Source: Alkalihalobacillus alcalophilus ATCC 27647 = CGMCC 1.3604 (GTDB taxonomy: Bacteria; Bacillota; Bacilli; Bacillales; Bacillaceae_D). From it: a stretch of 64,000 nt of DNA. Under the pieces are notes generated by a model. The model made no database searches and was not told where the DNA came from. It worked only from the letters and a program-made list of their open reading frames with translations. The stretch spans positions 1 to 64,000 of the forward strand of contig NZ_ALPT02000012.1 of NCBI RefSeq assembly GCF_000292245.2. The letters run 5' to 3'. Position numbers and translations under genes: made by a program. Positions within the stretch are counted from its first letter, which is position 1. Every line of letters begins with the position of its first letter. Of this stretch, positions 1 to 8,708 are shown piece after piece.

Positions 1-30
1 AACTTGTTTCGCCCGATTGGCGACTTTTAA

Positions 31-59
31 ATCTTAACAAACAGCAATTTGTTTGTCAA
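31..59 (-). promoter_or_regulatory. Strong sigma-A promoter reading out of the window (rrn P2-like)
   Basis: On the minus strand, TTGACA (54-59) and TAAGAT (31-36) are separated by exactly 17 bases. The promoter points left, out of the window. In B. subtilis an rRNA operon follows pdaB in this orientation, so this is inferred to be the downstream of two rrn promoters. The rRNA itself is outside the window. Confidence 0.7.
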
Positions 60-102
60 CATCTTTTTTAATTTGTTTCGCGTCCTCTTTGGGACAAGAA
101 TT

Positions 103-131
103 AATATACCATCCCCAGAGAGTGACTGCAA
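103..131 (-). promoter_or_regulatory. Second sigma-A promoter of the outward-facing pair (rrn P1-like)
   Basis: On the minus strand, TTGCAG (126-131) and TATATT (103-108) have a 17-base spacer. An A/T-rich tract lies just upstream at 132-180, as in UP elements. It sits about 70 bases upstream of the promoter at 31-59, the tandem layout usual for Bacillus rRNA operons. Confidence 0.6.
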
Positions 132-306
132 CACTTTTTTCAAAAAAACTTAAATTAATTTTTAACCCACCTCCCCTAAGCTCCCTTCTAACAAAATTAA
201 TATAGAAAGTAAAAAAGAAAACTTAGTTTGTCTAACCACCACGTTTTCTTCATTACTTCATCCTTTTTAATTCGCTCCATAAACAGATTAACCATTCATT
301 AGTTAA

Positions 307-534
307 TTATTGATACTCTCTTTTCGCACGAGGCAAAGCATACTTTATTCTATCTGCGGGAGAGACAAATCGTTTATATATCCCGTAAACAATATCATAT
401 TTTTCGACCATTGCTCCTTTGACCACATTATCAATCCGTGGGTCTGTTAAATCTAACAATATTTCTTCTAGTTCACGCTTTAATAAATACTCAACTTCTT
501 GTACTTCTTTAGACGTAAGTAGAAAACCCAACAT
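307..534 (-). CDS. Conserved small hypothetical protein
   Basis: This is a 75-residue soluble, charged protein with no signal peptide or membrane segment. ATG at 534 is preferred over GTG at 543 because a GAGGT ribosome binding site lies 7 bases before it, while the GTG overlaps that site. The sequence is helix-prone, with Glu/Leu-rich residues 8-35 followed by a DPRID motif and a basic C-terminus. I cannot assign a function. It lies between the outward rrn-like promoters and pdaB and is transcribed in the same direction as the promoters. From memory, similar small ORFs occur near pdaB in other Bacillaceae; this was not checked. Confidence 0.6.
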   Translation of the reverse strand: MLGFLLTSKEVQEVEYLLKRELEEILLDLTDPRIDNVVKGAMVEKYDIVYGIYKRFVSPADRIKYALPRAKREYQ

Positions 535-693
535 AACCGACACCTCAACTCGACTTTTAGTAACTGAACAACTCCCATTTTTTAAGTAAAAAATGGTATC
601 CTTACAATTCTTTTCTTTCTAACGAACTTTTATTCATATCTTGTCCCCTTTTTGAATAAAGATATTTTAGGGAAAAAGTGAGGGGGAGTAAGA

Positions 694-1455
694 ATGAATC
701 TCTTTTGGGTATTTCATGCTAAACGATTAAAGTCTTTATCAATCATTGTTCTTACTGCATTTATGGCGGCTGTCTTTTTGTATGTTGAACGCACTCAATT
801 ACCTGTTTTTTCAACACCTGAGGGTCCACAAGCCTTTTACCGAGCAGAAATTGAACAGAAGGAAGTCGCTTTAACTTTCAACATTAGTTGGGGGGAGCAG
901 CGTGTAAGTCCTATTTTAGAAATCTTAGAGGAAGAAGGGGTCAAGGAAGCGACTTTCTTTGTGTCAGCTTCATGGGCTGAGCGTTACCCCGACTTAGTCA
1001 AACAGATTATCGAAAAAGGTCATATGCTTGGCAGCCATGGATATCAATACAAAAATTATACAAGTTGGGAAGACGAAAAGGTCACTAAGGATATCCAAAC
1101 AAGTCAACGTGTCTTAACTGATTTAGCTGGTAAATCACCACATTTATTAAGACCACCTAATGGAGATTTTGATAAAAGGATACTTAATATAGCAGACGAA
1201 CAAGGATTGAGCATCATTCATTGGAGCATCGATTCAAAGGATTATACAAACCCTGGAGTTGAGACGATTGTTTCAAATGTTTTAGACGAAACAACGGCCG
1301 GAGATATTCTCCTCTTCCATGCTTCTGATTCTGTTAAACAAACACATGAAGCTTTACCGATTGTAATTAAAGAGCTAAAGGATAAAGGTTTTCAATTTAT
1401 TTCAGTAGACCAGATGATGGAGAACGCCAAAACATCTAGTGAAGAAATTAAATAA
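694..1455 (+). CDS. pdaB: Sporulation polysaccharide deacetylase-family protein PdaB
   Basis: This 253-residue protein has one N-terminal membrane segment (about residues 15-32) followed by a NodB/polysaccharide deacetylase domain (about 55-245). RPPNGDF and LLFHASD match the conserved RPPxG and HxSD-like motifs. PdaB is needed late in sporulation for stable spores, probably acting on cortex or cell wall. Two catalytic positions look changed. The usual TFDD motif reads TFNISW, and the usual HxxxH reads HGYQY, so deacetylase activity is uncertain. An AGGGGGAG site precedes ATG 694. It is convergent with kbaA and shares a hairpin terminator with it. Confidence 0.9.
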   Translation: MNLFWVFHAKRLKSLSIIVLTAFMAAVFLYVERTQLPVFSTPEGPQAFYRAEIEQKEVALTFNISWGEQRVSPILEILEEEGVKEATFFVSASWAERYPDLVKQIIEKGHMLGSHGYQYKNYTSWEDEKVTKDIQTSQRVLTDLAGKSPHLLRPPNGDFDKRILNIADEQGLSIIHWSIDSKDYTNPGVETIVSNVLDETTAGDILLFHASDSVKQTHEALPIVIKELKDKGFQFISVDQMMENAKTSSEEIK

Positions 1456-2126
1456 GAACACTTTTGGTGTATAAGAAAAAAGGTCAAGCTACTATTTAGC
1501 TCGACCTTTTTTCTTTTTTTATTTTTGGTTTTATTCGTTACGACAGGTTCAGAATTAGGATTTCCTAATTTACTTTTGCCATCATCTTTATTTTGCAGGC
1601 GGTGCAAAACTAAAATTTGCCACGTGTTTGCGGCAATCAATGGCGTAAAGTACATCCAAAGCCATTTAGGGTCATTATTAGTCAATGCTGGCACCCATTC
1701 GATCGTCGTTACGACGAAAATGAAAAATAATGCCGGAATAAATGCCCCTTTATTCGTTTCTTTTGCTTTAATATAAGCAACTAACAAACTGAAAAGTAAA
1801 AAGATAATCGGCATAATCATATAATGGAAAATTGTTTCTCCACCTTCAGCAAAAGCCAGATATCTAAAATAAATTAAATCAAAAAAGACAAAAGCAATTA
1901 GAACTACTTGAATCCAGTTCCAAAGCCTCGCTGTTTTAAATAACCCCAATCCAAATCGATGGACCGTTAAATATGCGAAAAAACCCATTTGAGCAATTAA
2001 ACTAAATGCTGCGGTTATTCCAATAATCCAAAGGATCCCGAAAAAGAAATTCGCGAAGCCCTCTCCAAAAAGAACATCGTAATCAAAATAAATTCCGACG
2101 AGCGTACCACTTATACTACCTACCAA
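1392..2126 (-). CDS. kbaA: KbaA-like sporulation signalling membrane protein, probable 5' frameshift
   Basis: The protein is a multi-pass membrane protein with about six hydrophobic segments in residues 1-165. Its position between gerD and pdaB matches KbaA, which is needed for KinB activation of the sporulation phosphorelay. The open frame starts only at TTG 2126. The natural start appears to be GTG 2167 with a GGAGG site, but that frame stops after 15 codons. Adding one base to the T7 run (A7 at 2135-2141 on plus) joins residues VNSRKVVYYFF to STLLVGSISG. At the 3' end the frame runs through the terminator and overlaps pdaB by 64 bases, giving a Lys-rich tail longer than the roughly 200 residues usual for KbaA. 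The gene may be damaged, or the read may contain an indel. Confidence 0.75.
   Translation of the reverse strand: MVGSISGTLVGIYFDYDVLFGEGFANFFFGILWIIGITAAFSLIAQMGFFAYLTVHRFGLGLFKTARLWNWIQVVLIAFVFFDLIYFRYLAFAEGGETIFHYMIMPIIFLLFSLLVAYIKAKETNKGAFIPALFFIFVVTTIEWVPALTNNDPKWLWMYFTPLIAANTWQILVLHRLQNKDDGKSKLGNPNSEPVVTNKTKNKKRKKVELNSSLTFFLIHQKCSYLISSLDVLAFSIIWSTEIN
1474..1513. terminator. Bidirectional terminator between pdaB and kbaA
   Basis: The arms AAAAAAGGTC-AGCT and AGCT-GACCTTTTTT form a hairpin with A/T runs on both sides, so it can serve both converging genes. The kbaA reading frame passes straight through it (see kbaA). Confidence 0.75.
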
Positions 2127-2313
2127 TAAGGTGGAAAAAAATAGTAAACAACTTTTCTACTATTCACGACGCTTTCCTCCATCTTTCCTAAAAACCTACA
2201 AACTAATTGTAACAAAATATAAAAGCTAATTACCACTTTATCTTATTCCTCATGCATAAAATTCAAGAAAATGTCTCAAATTAATGACAAAATGAATGAA
2301 AGGAGCAACAAGT

Positions 2314-2925
2314 ATGAAAGCCCTTCAAAAATTGCTTGTTCTCTGTTTACTAGCTACCCTCCTATCCGCTTGTGCTGCCGCTCAAGAAAATGGCAGTAAT
2401 GCCGACTATGACAACATGAAAAAAATGATGGTCGACATGCTTAAAACCGATGAGGGGAAACAAGCGATACACGAAATAATGACAGAAGAAGAGGTTCGAC
2501 ATGATCTCGTAATGGATAACCTTTTTGTCAAGCAAACCGTTCAACAAACATTAACATCTGAGCAAGGAAAGAAATATTGGCAAGAACTTATGCAAGAACC
2601 CGAATTTGCGAAAACTTTTGCAGAAACGATGCAATCCGAAAATGAAAAAATCCTAAAACGTTTAATGAAGGATCCTGAGTATCAAGCAATGATGATCGCC
2701 ATTTTTACTGATAAAGAAGTAGAGGATTCGATTCTTGAACTTTTAAAATCAAAAGAATACCGTGAGCAACAGATGACCGTCATGGCAGAAGCCTTTGAGA
2801 GCCCTTATTTTATCGCAAAAGTCAACAACATCCTCTCAAAAGTGACCGAAGAGCAATTAGAAAAACAAGATGAATCTGGTGGTGACAGTGGCTCTGGAGA
2901 AAACGGCGAAGAATCTGGTGGATAA
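2314..2925 (+). CDS. gerD: Spore germination lipoprotein GerD
   Basis: This is a 203-residue lipoprotein. Its signal peptide ends in a lipobox, LLSAC, giving lipidated Cys at about residue 20. ATG 2314 is chosen because AAAGGAG lies 8-9 bases upstream; the upstream ATG at 2296 has no such site. The mature part is a Met- and Glu-rich alpha-helical domain with repeated acidic helices, and it ends in a Gly/Ser/Glu-rich tail. GerD organises nutrient germinant receptors in the spore inner membrane. It is convergent with mrp across a shared terminator and sits in the conserved mrp-gerD-kbaA-pdaB neighbourhood. Confidence 0.92.
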   Translation: MKALQKLLVLCLLATLLSACAAAQENGSNADYDNMKKMMVDMLKTDEGKQAIHEIMTEEEVRHDLVMDNLFVKQTVQQTLTSEQGKKYWQELMQEPEFAKTFAETMQSENEKILKRLMKDPEYQAMMIAIFTDKEVEDSILELLKSKEYREQQMTVMAEAFESPYFIAKVNNILSKVTEEQLEKQDESGGDSGSGENGEESGG

Positions 2926-3005
2926 GGGGGAGAGTAAAGTAGCCATTAGTCCACCACTTCCATAACAAACGAACAACTTATATCGCCCGTACAAAAAGGC
3001 ATAAC

Positions 3006-3045
3006 AAAAACCATAGAGAGCAAGACGCTATCATCTATGGTTTTT
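3006..3045. terminator. Bidirectional terminator between gerD and mrp/salA
   Basis: A perfect 12-base inverted repeat, AAAAACCATAGA (3006-3017) and TCTATGGTTTTT (3034-3045), with A and T runs on either side. It serves the convergent genes. Confidence 0.85.
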
Positions 3046-3051
3046 GAGCTT

Positions 3052-4107
3052 TTATTTAACCGTTTTACCGATAACCTTTTTCGCAATTTCCATATAGATT
3101 GAACCAATACGACTCTCTTCCTCATAAATCGATGGCGCAAAGTCTTTTTCATCAATCTCAGGTTGTCCGAGTGGGATTTGTCCAAGCAAATCGCACTTCA
3201 ACTCTTCCGCTAGTCGTTCTCCACCACCACGACCAAATACATATTCCTTCTCGCCTGTTTTTTGACTTTCATAATAAGACATGTTCTCGACTACACCAAT
3301 GATTTCATGGTGGGTCTTAATCGCCATAGCTCCTGCTCGAGCGGCAACAAAAGCAGCTGTAGCATGTGGTGTACTCACTAAAATCTCCTTAGAATGTGGC
3401 AACATCGTATGAATATCTAACGCCACATCACCTGTACCAGGAGGCAAGTCTAAAATTAAATAATCTAATTCTCCCCATTCAACATCGGCGAAAAATTGAT
3501 TAATCATCTTTCCCAGCATTGGACCTCTCCAAATCACAGGAGCGTTATTTTCAACAAAGAAGCCCATTGATATCACTTTGACTCCAAAACGCTCGACTGG
3601 ATAAATACGATCCGCCTTTACTTGCGGACGTTCTTCAATTCCCATCATATCAGGAACACTAAACCCATAAATATCAGCATCAATAATTCCAACCCGTTTG
3701 CCTAATCGAACAAGCGAGGTTGCTAAATTGACGGATACCGTTGATTTTCCAACTCCACCTTTACCACTTGTAACGGCTATAAATGTTGTTGGGCTATCAG
3801 GGTCAAGGAGTGCCGGACCTTCGAACTTAGGTTTCGGGAATCCACCCGCCGCTTCGATTTCCTCTTCTGTTAATTGGTCAAAACGAAGCCCGACTGAAGA
3901 AGCTCCTTCACCTTTGATGACATTCACAACTTCTTGTTGAACCTCTAATTGTGAACCAGAACCCATTCGAGATAAAGCGATTTTAACCCTGACTTTATCA
4001 TCATTTATTTTAATTTCACGAATTCCACCTGTTTCGCTAATGCTTTTATTTAAGTCTCGATCCTTTACTCGACTTAACGCTTCTCTTACCTTTGCTTCTG
4101 TCAACAC
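3052..4107 (-). CDS. salA: Mrp/ApbC/SalA-family P-loop ATPase
   Basis: This protein of about 351 residues has an N-terminal MIP18-like (DUF59) domain (residues 1-90) and a MinD/Mrp P-loop domain. The deviant Walker A SGKGGVGKST lies near residue 118, followed by DADIYGFSVPDMMG and DLPPGTGDVALD. Mrp proteins carry iron-sulfur clusters or act as nucleotide-dependent regulators. In B. subtilis SalA represses scoC and affects exoprotease production. The start is uncertain. GTG 4107 gives the family-like start LTEAKVREAL, while ATG 4137 would add ten residues and lies close to its own ribosome site. It belongs to the conserved block downstream of cwlD. Confidence 0.9.
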   Translation of the reverse strand: MLTEAKVREALSRVKDRDLNKSISETGGIREIKINDDKVRVKIALSRMGSGSQLEVQQEVVNVIKGEGASSVGLRFDQLTEEEIEAAGGFPKPKFEGPALLDPDSPTTFIAVTSGKGGVGKSTVSVNLATSLVRLGKRVGIIDADIYGFSVPDMMGIEERPQVKADRIYPVERFGVKVISMGFFVENNAPVIWRGPMLGKMINQFFADVEWGELDYLILDLPPGTGDVALDIHTMLPHSKEILVSTPHATAAFVAARAGAMAIKTHHEIIGVVENMSYYESQKTGEKEYVFGRGGGERLAEELKCDLLGQIPLGQPEIDEKDFAPSIYEEESRIGSIYMEIAKKVIGKTVK

Positions 4108-4290
4108 AACTAACACCATCCTTCTCCCATACTTCATTCGACCTTTCTAGTATAGCATACAGAAGGATTGGTCCGTAAACGCTTGCACTTTAAAAAGTTC
4201 AATTAATTTGGCCAACTTGAACGCCCTTCTCAGACAGCAACCGTTCTCATACAGCGAGACTAAATTAACAAAGTTAGAGAAAAAAACAAA

Positions 4291-4347
4291 AAGAAGCCTA
4301 CGGAATGTCCGGAGACCCCTACGGATATGCAGCTAACAGCGTAGAAC
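4291..4347. repeat. Dispersed intergenic repeat, copy A (degenerate)
   Basis: Read on the minus strand this contains GTTAGCTGCATA followed by GGGGTCTCC. The first element recurs at 50753-50767 and the second at 57493-57502. It lies in the 289-base space between cwlD and mrp, where I see no gene. This looks like a shortened copy of the element best preserved at 57421-57555. Confidence 0.45.
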
Positions 4348-4396
4348 AAATAGTCAATTCTAAAGAAATCATTCAAATTTCTCATCAAGGTTTTCG

Positions 4397-5128
4397 TTAC
4401 TGCTCAGGAACTTTTTCATCTGTATAAAAACGAAGCACTCCTTGATAAATCGAAGCCGCGACTTTCTCCTGATATTTTTCCTTTGTCAGCAATTGGGCTT
4501 CTTCCTCATTCGATAAGAAACCAGCTTCCACAAGAGCACCAGGTATTTCGGCGTTCTTTAATAAATATACATTATGAATTGGTTTTGCGACCCTTGTCGT
4601 ATTCTCTAAATTCCTCGTCAGTTCATTTTGCACAAACTTGGCCAACTCTTCATTTCCTGCAATCGCTCGTTGATAAAAAACTTGAGCACCACTCCACTTT
4701 GGTGACGGGATCGCATTTAAATGAATACTCACAAACAAATCAGCATCCGATTCATTAATAATGTCTACTCTTCGTTTTAAATCCTCTTGTTTCCTTTTTC
4801 TAACTTTTGTCGTATCCTCACTCGCTAGGTCGACATCTTCTTCTCTTGTCATTAACACGAGAGCACCAGCTTCTTGTAAATAATCGCGTAAGGATAAACT
4901 AATCTCTAATGAAATATCTTTTTCAAGTGCCCCATCTTTAGAAGTAGCACCTCCATCTATTCCCCCATGTCCAGGGTCGACAATAATCACTTTTCCTGAT
5001 AATGGAAGATTCCAGGTGGACCATGAATCATTGCTTATAAATTGAAATTGAATAATAAAAAGGAGAGCGACAATCCCGATCGCAAATGCGGCTCCTTTTA
5101 GCCAATTTTTCACCGACTCCTTCAACAC
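4397..5128 (-). CDS. cwlD: Germination-specific N-acetylmuramoyl-L-alanine amidase CwlD
   Basis: This 243-residue protein has an N-terminal membrane anchor or signal (residues 12-30) and an Amidase_3 domain. The zinc-binding motifs DPGHGGIDGG, the ExDISLEIS Glu, and SIHLNA are all present. The late catalytic Glu is in VEAGFLSNEEE. CwlD removes the stem peptide from muramic acid so that muramic-delta-lactam can form in the spore cortex, together with PdaA. The gene lies between the DUF2521 gene and mrp in the standard Bacillus order. Confidence 0.95.
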   Translation of the reverse strand: MLKESVKNWLKGAAFAIGIVALLFIIQFQFISNDSWSTWNLPLSGKVIIVDPGHGGIDGGATSKDGALEKDISLEISLSLRDYLQEAGALVLMTREEDVDLASEDTTKVRKRKQEDLKRRVDIINESDADLFVSIHLNAIPSPKWSGAQVFYQRAIAGNEELAKFVQNELTRNLENTTRVAKPIHNVYLLKNAEIPGALVEAGFLSNEEEAQLLTKEKYQEKVAASIYQGVLRFYTDEKVPEQ

Positions 5129-5199
5129 AATTCCCTCCTGTCCCTTTCCTTATATGTATATTGGGACAAGGCGAATAATATGAGAGCCTTTTTAAACTT

Positions 5200-5643
5200 T
5201 TAGTGCAATTTCATTCGATACCTCTTTTTCCCCTCTTGTAAGCCTCGATCCCACCAGTAATCAATAAAGGCATCCGAGGCAATCGATAAGGATTCTTCAT
5301 GAGCATATCCACTCGTATCAAACCAGCCATACAAAATATGGAATAATGAGTGTGATAACTCTTGTAACTCTAATTCACAGCGTCTTTTTACCTCTTCATC
5401 TGTTTCACCTAAATAACAAATTCGACTAAATTCAGCCCCAATTAAATACGCATCAATCCCTAAATCCATCACCGGATCAAGTAAAAATGGATTCACTAAA
5501 AATTGAAACGGCATAATCGGACGAAAATGCTGCTCAACATGTTTTTTTAACCCTTTAATCGATAAATGCCTCAAAATTCCCCGCTCAAAACGCCACTGCT
5601 TCTGCCTTCTTTTATCCGACAAATTCGTAATAACAGTAGTCAC
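5200..5643 (-). CDS. ybaK: DUF2521 family protein (YbaK-like)
   Basis: This 147-residue soluble protein resembles B. subtilis YbaK. It is recognised by the motif YLIGAEFSRICYLG, by the tail WWDRGLQEGKKRYRMKLH, and by its position just upstream of cwlD. GTG 5643 is chosen because AGGGGAG lies about 8 bases before it. The frame is open 19 codons further upstream, but without a clear ribosome site. The molecular function is unknown. In B. subtilis it lies beside rpsI, whereas here about 8 kb of accessory DNA separates the two. Confidence 0.8.
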   Translation of the reverse strand: MTTVITNLSDKRRQKQWRFERGILRHLSIKGLKKHVEQHFRPIMPFQFLVNPFLLDPVMDLGIDAYLIGAEFSRICYLGETDEEVKRRCELELQELSHSLFHILYGWFDTSGYAHEESLSIASDAFIDYWWDRGLQEGKKRYRMKLH

Positions 5644-5818
5644 TCTCACCACTCCCCTCACTGCTTTTTTTATAGTATGAGGAGCAAACATTTGACTCAT
5701 GCAATGGTTTATTTTCCGATAATCACCAACATAATTTCCATATAATTGGGAAATGATAAAAAAACCTGATATTCGTCCTTCTTAAGAACAAATAACAGGT
5801 CATTGTCATAGCACCTAC

Positions 5819-7546
5819 TTAATACAAGGAATTTTTCGTCATTTTATTGGCGATAAACTGTAAGATTAGCACAATGACAATAATTAAAATTGCCATAGCT
5901 GAAGCCGTATACACCTCTCCACGTAATAAATTCTGGAAGACGACAAGACTCATCGGAGCCCAATCAGATGGAGCCATCAAAATGGTCACACTCGTTTCCT
6001 TAATAACCGTCACAAACACTAATATCGAACCGGCTGCAATCCCTGGTAACATCAAGGGCCCAACAACCGTCATTATCGCCATTAACTTCGAAGCGCCAAG
6101 ATTGACCGATGCTTCTTCAATATCTGGTTTAATCGACATCATCGTTCCCATCGTCGAACGAATCATATAAGGCATCCGCCTAATGGCATAAGCAATTATT
6201 AATAAAGTCGCCGTCCCTGTTAATTGTAAGGGAGCCGTGTTAAACGTTTGAATATAAGCAATACCTAAGGCAATACCTGGAACGATTAATGGAATAGATG
6301 AAATGAAGTCTAGTTTCACCGCGTTTTGCCTAACAACAAAATAAGAGATGAGTGTCGAAACAATGACACTGACGACTAAGGCCCCAACGGCCAAAACGAT
6401 ACTATTCATAATGTTACTTGTTGAACGACTAAAAATCGTTTGATAATGATTCAATGTATAACCACGCGGTAATAAATCGGCTCCCCAGGTTGTTGCAAAG
6501 GATTGTAATCCAACCGATAAAACAGCAAGTAAAGGGATTAATACTACTAAACCCGTATAAATCGCTAAACCAGTTGTCACCCATTTGTTATCATTTAACT
6601 TCATTTGTTTTGGCTTACCCGATAACGTGCCATAATTCTTGCCTTTTGTGACAAGACGCTGCAACCAAAAGAAGAAAGCCGCTACAATAACCATGACGAC
6701 CGTTAAAATCGATGCACCAGCCCAATTAAAAAAGCCAGAAATTTCACGATAAGCCTCGACAACGATTAAGTTTAAACCGTCAGGAGCTAAAATGATCGGC
6801 GTTCCAAAGTCCGAGAAACTTACTGTAAAAATTAATAAAGCACTCGAGATGATCCCTGGAATCGCCAAAGGAAATGTAACAAAGGCCATTGTAATCCAAT
6901 TTTTTGCTCCTAAATTTTGCGAAGCTTCTTCTAATGAAACATCGCTCAATCTAAAAGCAGCAACCATTGGCCAAAGAGCAAATGGGAAGAAAAAAAAGAT
7001 TTGGACGAGCACGATTCCCATCATTGAGTAAACATTAAATAAACTTCCATCCCCACCTAATGATTGATATAAGGCCGTTACCCAACCCGTACGTCCGAAC
7101 ATAATAATAAAACCAGCAGCCGAAATGAATGTTGGAACGATGATTGGTAATGTACATAAAGCCGCATAAAATTTCTTTAACGGCATCGTCGTCCGAGCAA
7201 AACCATAAGCTATCGGCAAACAAATGAGAATCACAAGAGTAGAAACACCTAACGAAAGCATCAAGCTGTTCAACAGGGCATTAGAGTATGTCCCTCCAGC
7301 CAGTAACTTCTCATAATGTTCAAAGGAAGCACCAGCCAGTCTTTCGAGATTTATTTTGAAAATCTCTGGGTTAACAAGCGAGCCTAAAATATTAACGGGT
7401 TGTCCGGTAAAACTAACAAGGAACACGGAGAATAATGGCAAAACGAGAAATAGAGCAAAAAAAGCAATGACGACCCATTTCATTAAGGATAAACTATCAA
7501 ATCTTGAGAAGAACGACCCTTTAGAAGAGTGGCGTTTTTTACTCAT
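5819..7546 (-). CDS. ABC transporter permease, two fused permease domains (iron/phosphonate type)
   Basis: This 575-residue membrane protein has about twelve membrane segments arranged as two homologous permease halves. Each half carries the cytoplasmic EAA loop, EEASQNLGAKNW near residue 206 and EEASVNLGASKL near residue 483, that docks on the ATPase. Tandem fused permeases of this kind are typical of ferric iron (FbpB/AfuB), thiamine (ThiP) and 2-aminoethylphosphonate importers. The sequence alone does not settle the substrate. Its ATG overlaps the stop of the ATPase gene (ATGA), which implies translational coupling. Confidence 0.88.
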   Translation of the reverse strand: MSKKRHSSKGSFFSRFDSLSLMKWVVIAFFALFLVLPLFSVFLVSFTGQPVNILGSLVNPEIFKINLERLAGASFEHYEKLLAGGTYSNALLNSLMLSLGVSTLVILICLPIAYGFARTTMPLKKFYAALCTLPIIVPTFISAAGFIIMFGRTGWVTALYQSLGGDGSLFNVYSMMGIVLVQIFFFFPFALWPMVAAFRLSDVSLEEASQNLGAKNWITMAFVTFPLAIPGIISSALLIFTVSFSDFGTPIILAPDGLNLIVVEAYREISGFFNWAGASILTVVMVIVAAFFFWLQRLVTKGKNYGTLSGKPKQMKLNDNKWVTTGLAIYTGLVVLIPLLAVLSVGLQSFATTWGADLLPRGYTLNHYQTIFSRSTSNIMNSIVLAVGALVVSVIVSTLISYFVVRQNAVKLDFISSIPLIVPGIALGIAYIQTFNTAPLQLTGTATLLIIAYAIRRMPYMIRSTMGTMMSIKPDIEEASVNLGASKLMAIMTVVGPLMLPGIAAGSILVFVTVIKETSVTILMAPSDWAPMSLVVFQNLLRGEVYTASAMAILIIVIVLILQFIANKMTKNSLY

Positions 7547-8670
7547 ATTAATAACACCCTCTCTGGATCAACAGTAACTTTTACATCCTCTCCATTCGTT
7601 AGCACACGCTCTCCAGGAACATAGATTTTCTCGATTCCTACTTCGTGTGCACCGACTTTTACATCATAACGAATGTTTGGTCCTAAGTAAGTATGCATAA
7701 GCACCTTACCTTCTATAATATTTACATGATTTATTTCAGTATCTTTGTGGTAGACATTCATACCTTCTGGACGAATTAATACGTTCATATCATTGGCTTC
7801 CTTAGAAAAGCCGGATCGCAAGACAAATCCATCTATTTGAATGACACTTCCTGTTGTCGTTCTTTCGACAATCGTTCCCTGGAATAGATTCGATGAACCG
7901 ACAAAATCAGCAACAAATGGATTCACTGGATGACTATATAGTTCAGTTGGTGTCGCATTTTGAATAATTTCACCGTCCTTCATAACAGCGACACGGTCGG
8001 CCATACTCATTGCTTCTTCCTGATCATGGGTCACAAAAATCGTCGTAATCCCGACATCTTGTTGGATTCTTCTAATCGTCGTTCGCATCGTATTTCTTAA
8101 CTTTTTATCTAAGTTGGATAACGGCTCATCCATTAATAAAACAGATGGCTCCATCACAAGCGCTCTAGCTAAAGCAACACGCTGCTGCTGTCCACCAGAT
8201 AATTCACTCGTGCCCCGCTCGGCTAAATGACCTAACTCTACATAATCAAGTGCTTCCGAAACTTTGTTCACTATATGTTTCGGTGGTTTCGCTAAACGTC
8301 TACTAAGTAAGCGGGCAAAACTACTGACTTTTGTGCCAAATCCACCTTGATAAAAGTCGCGAATCGTTAACCCATAAGCCACATTTTCAAAAACATTATA
8401 ATGTGGAAATAAGGCATAACTTTGGAACACCATTCCACAATTTCGTTTATTAGCAGGAACATGATTGACCACTTGTCCATTAATAAAAATCTCACCAGAT
8501 GTTGGTGTTTCAAATCCAGCGATACAACGCATCGTAGTCGTTTTTCCACACCCCGAAGGGCCAAGAAGGGCAAAAAATTCCCCTTCTTTAATGTCAATGT
8601 TTACATGATTTAACGCGGTAACATCGTTGTTATATTTTTTGATTAGATTGTTTACCACTACACCACTCAT
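7543..8670 (-). CDS. ABC transporter ATP-binding protein (iron/phosphonate type)
   Basis: This 375-residue ATPase has Walker A GPSGCGKTT (about residue 38), Q-loop FQSYALFP, signature LSGGQQQR, Walker B VLLMDEPLSNLD and H-loop THDQEEAM. These are followed by a TOBE-like C-terminal regulatory domain (about 250-375). An insert of about 30 residues (DFYQGGFGTKV to KPPKHIV) lies between the Q-loop and the signature, longer than in most relatives. The insert could modulate permease docking. It is the middle gene of a binding protein, ATPase, permease operon. Confidence 0.9.
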   Translation of the reverse strand: MSGVVVNNLIKKYNNDVTALNHVNIDIKEGEFFALLGPSGCGKTTTMRCIAGFETPTSGEIFINGQVVNHVPANKRNCGMVFQSYALFPHYNVFENVAYGLTIRDFYQGGFGTKVSSFARLLSRRLAKPPKHIVNKVSEALDYVELGHLAERGTSELSGGQQQRVALARALVMEPSVLLMDEPLSNLDKKLRNTMRTTIRRIQQDVGITTIFVTHDQEEAMSMADRVAVMKDGEIIQNATPTELYSHPVNPFVADFVGSSNLFQGTIVERTTTGSVIQIDGFVLRSGFSKEANDMNVLIRPEGMNVYHKDTEINHVNIIEGKVLMHTYLGPNIRYDVKVGAHEVGIEKIYVPGERVLTNGEDVKVTVDPERVLLI

Positions 8671-8708
8671 AAAATTGCCCTCCTAGATTCACTTTCCAAC
8701 CAATCGAC

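Noticed and set aside
1525..1776. Plus-strand frame inside kbaA
   Set aside because: Shadow of kbaA; weak start and no downstream signal.
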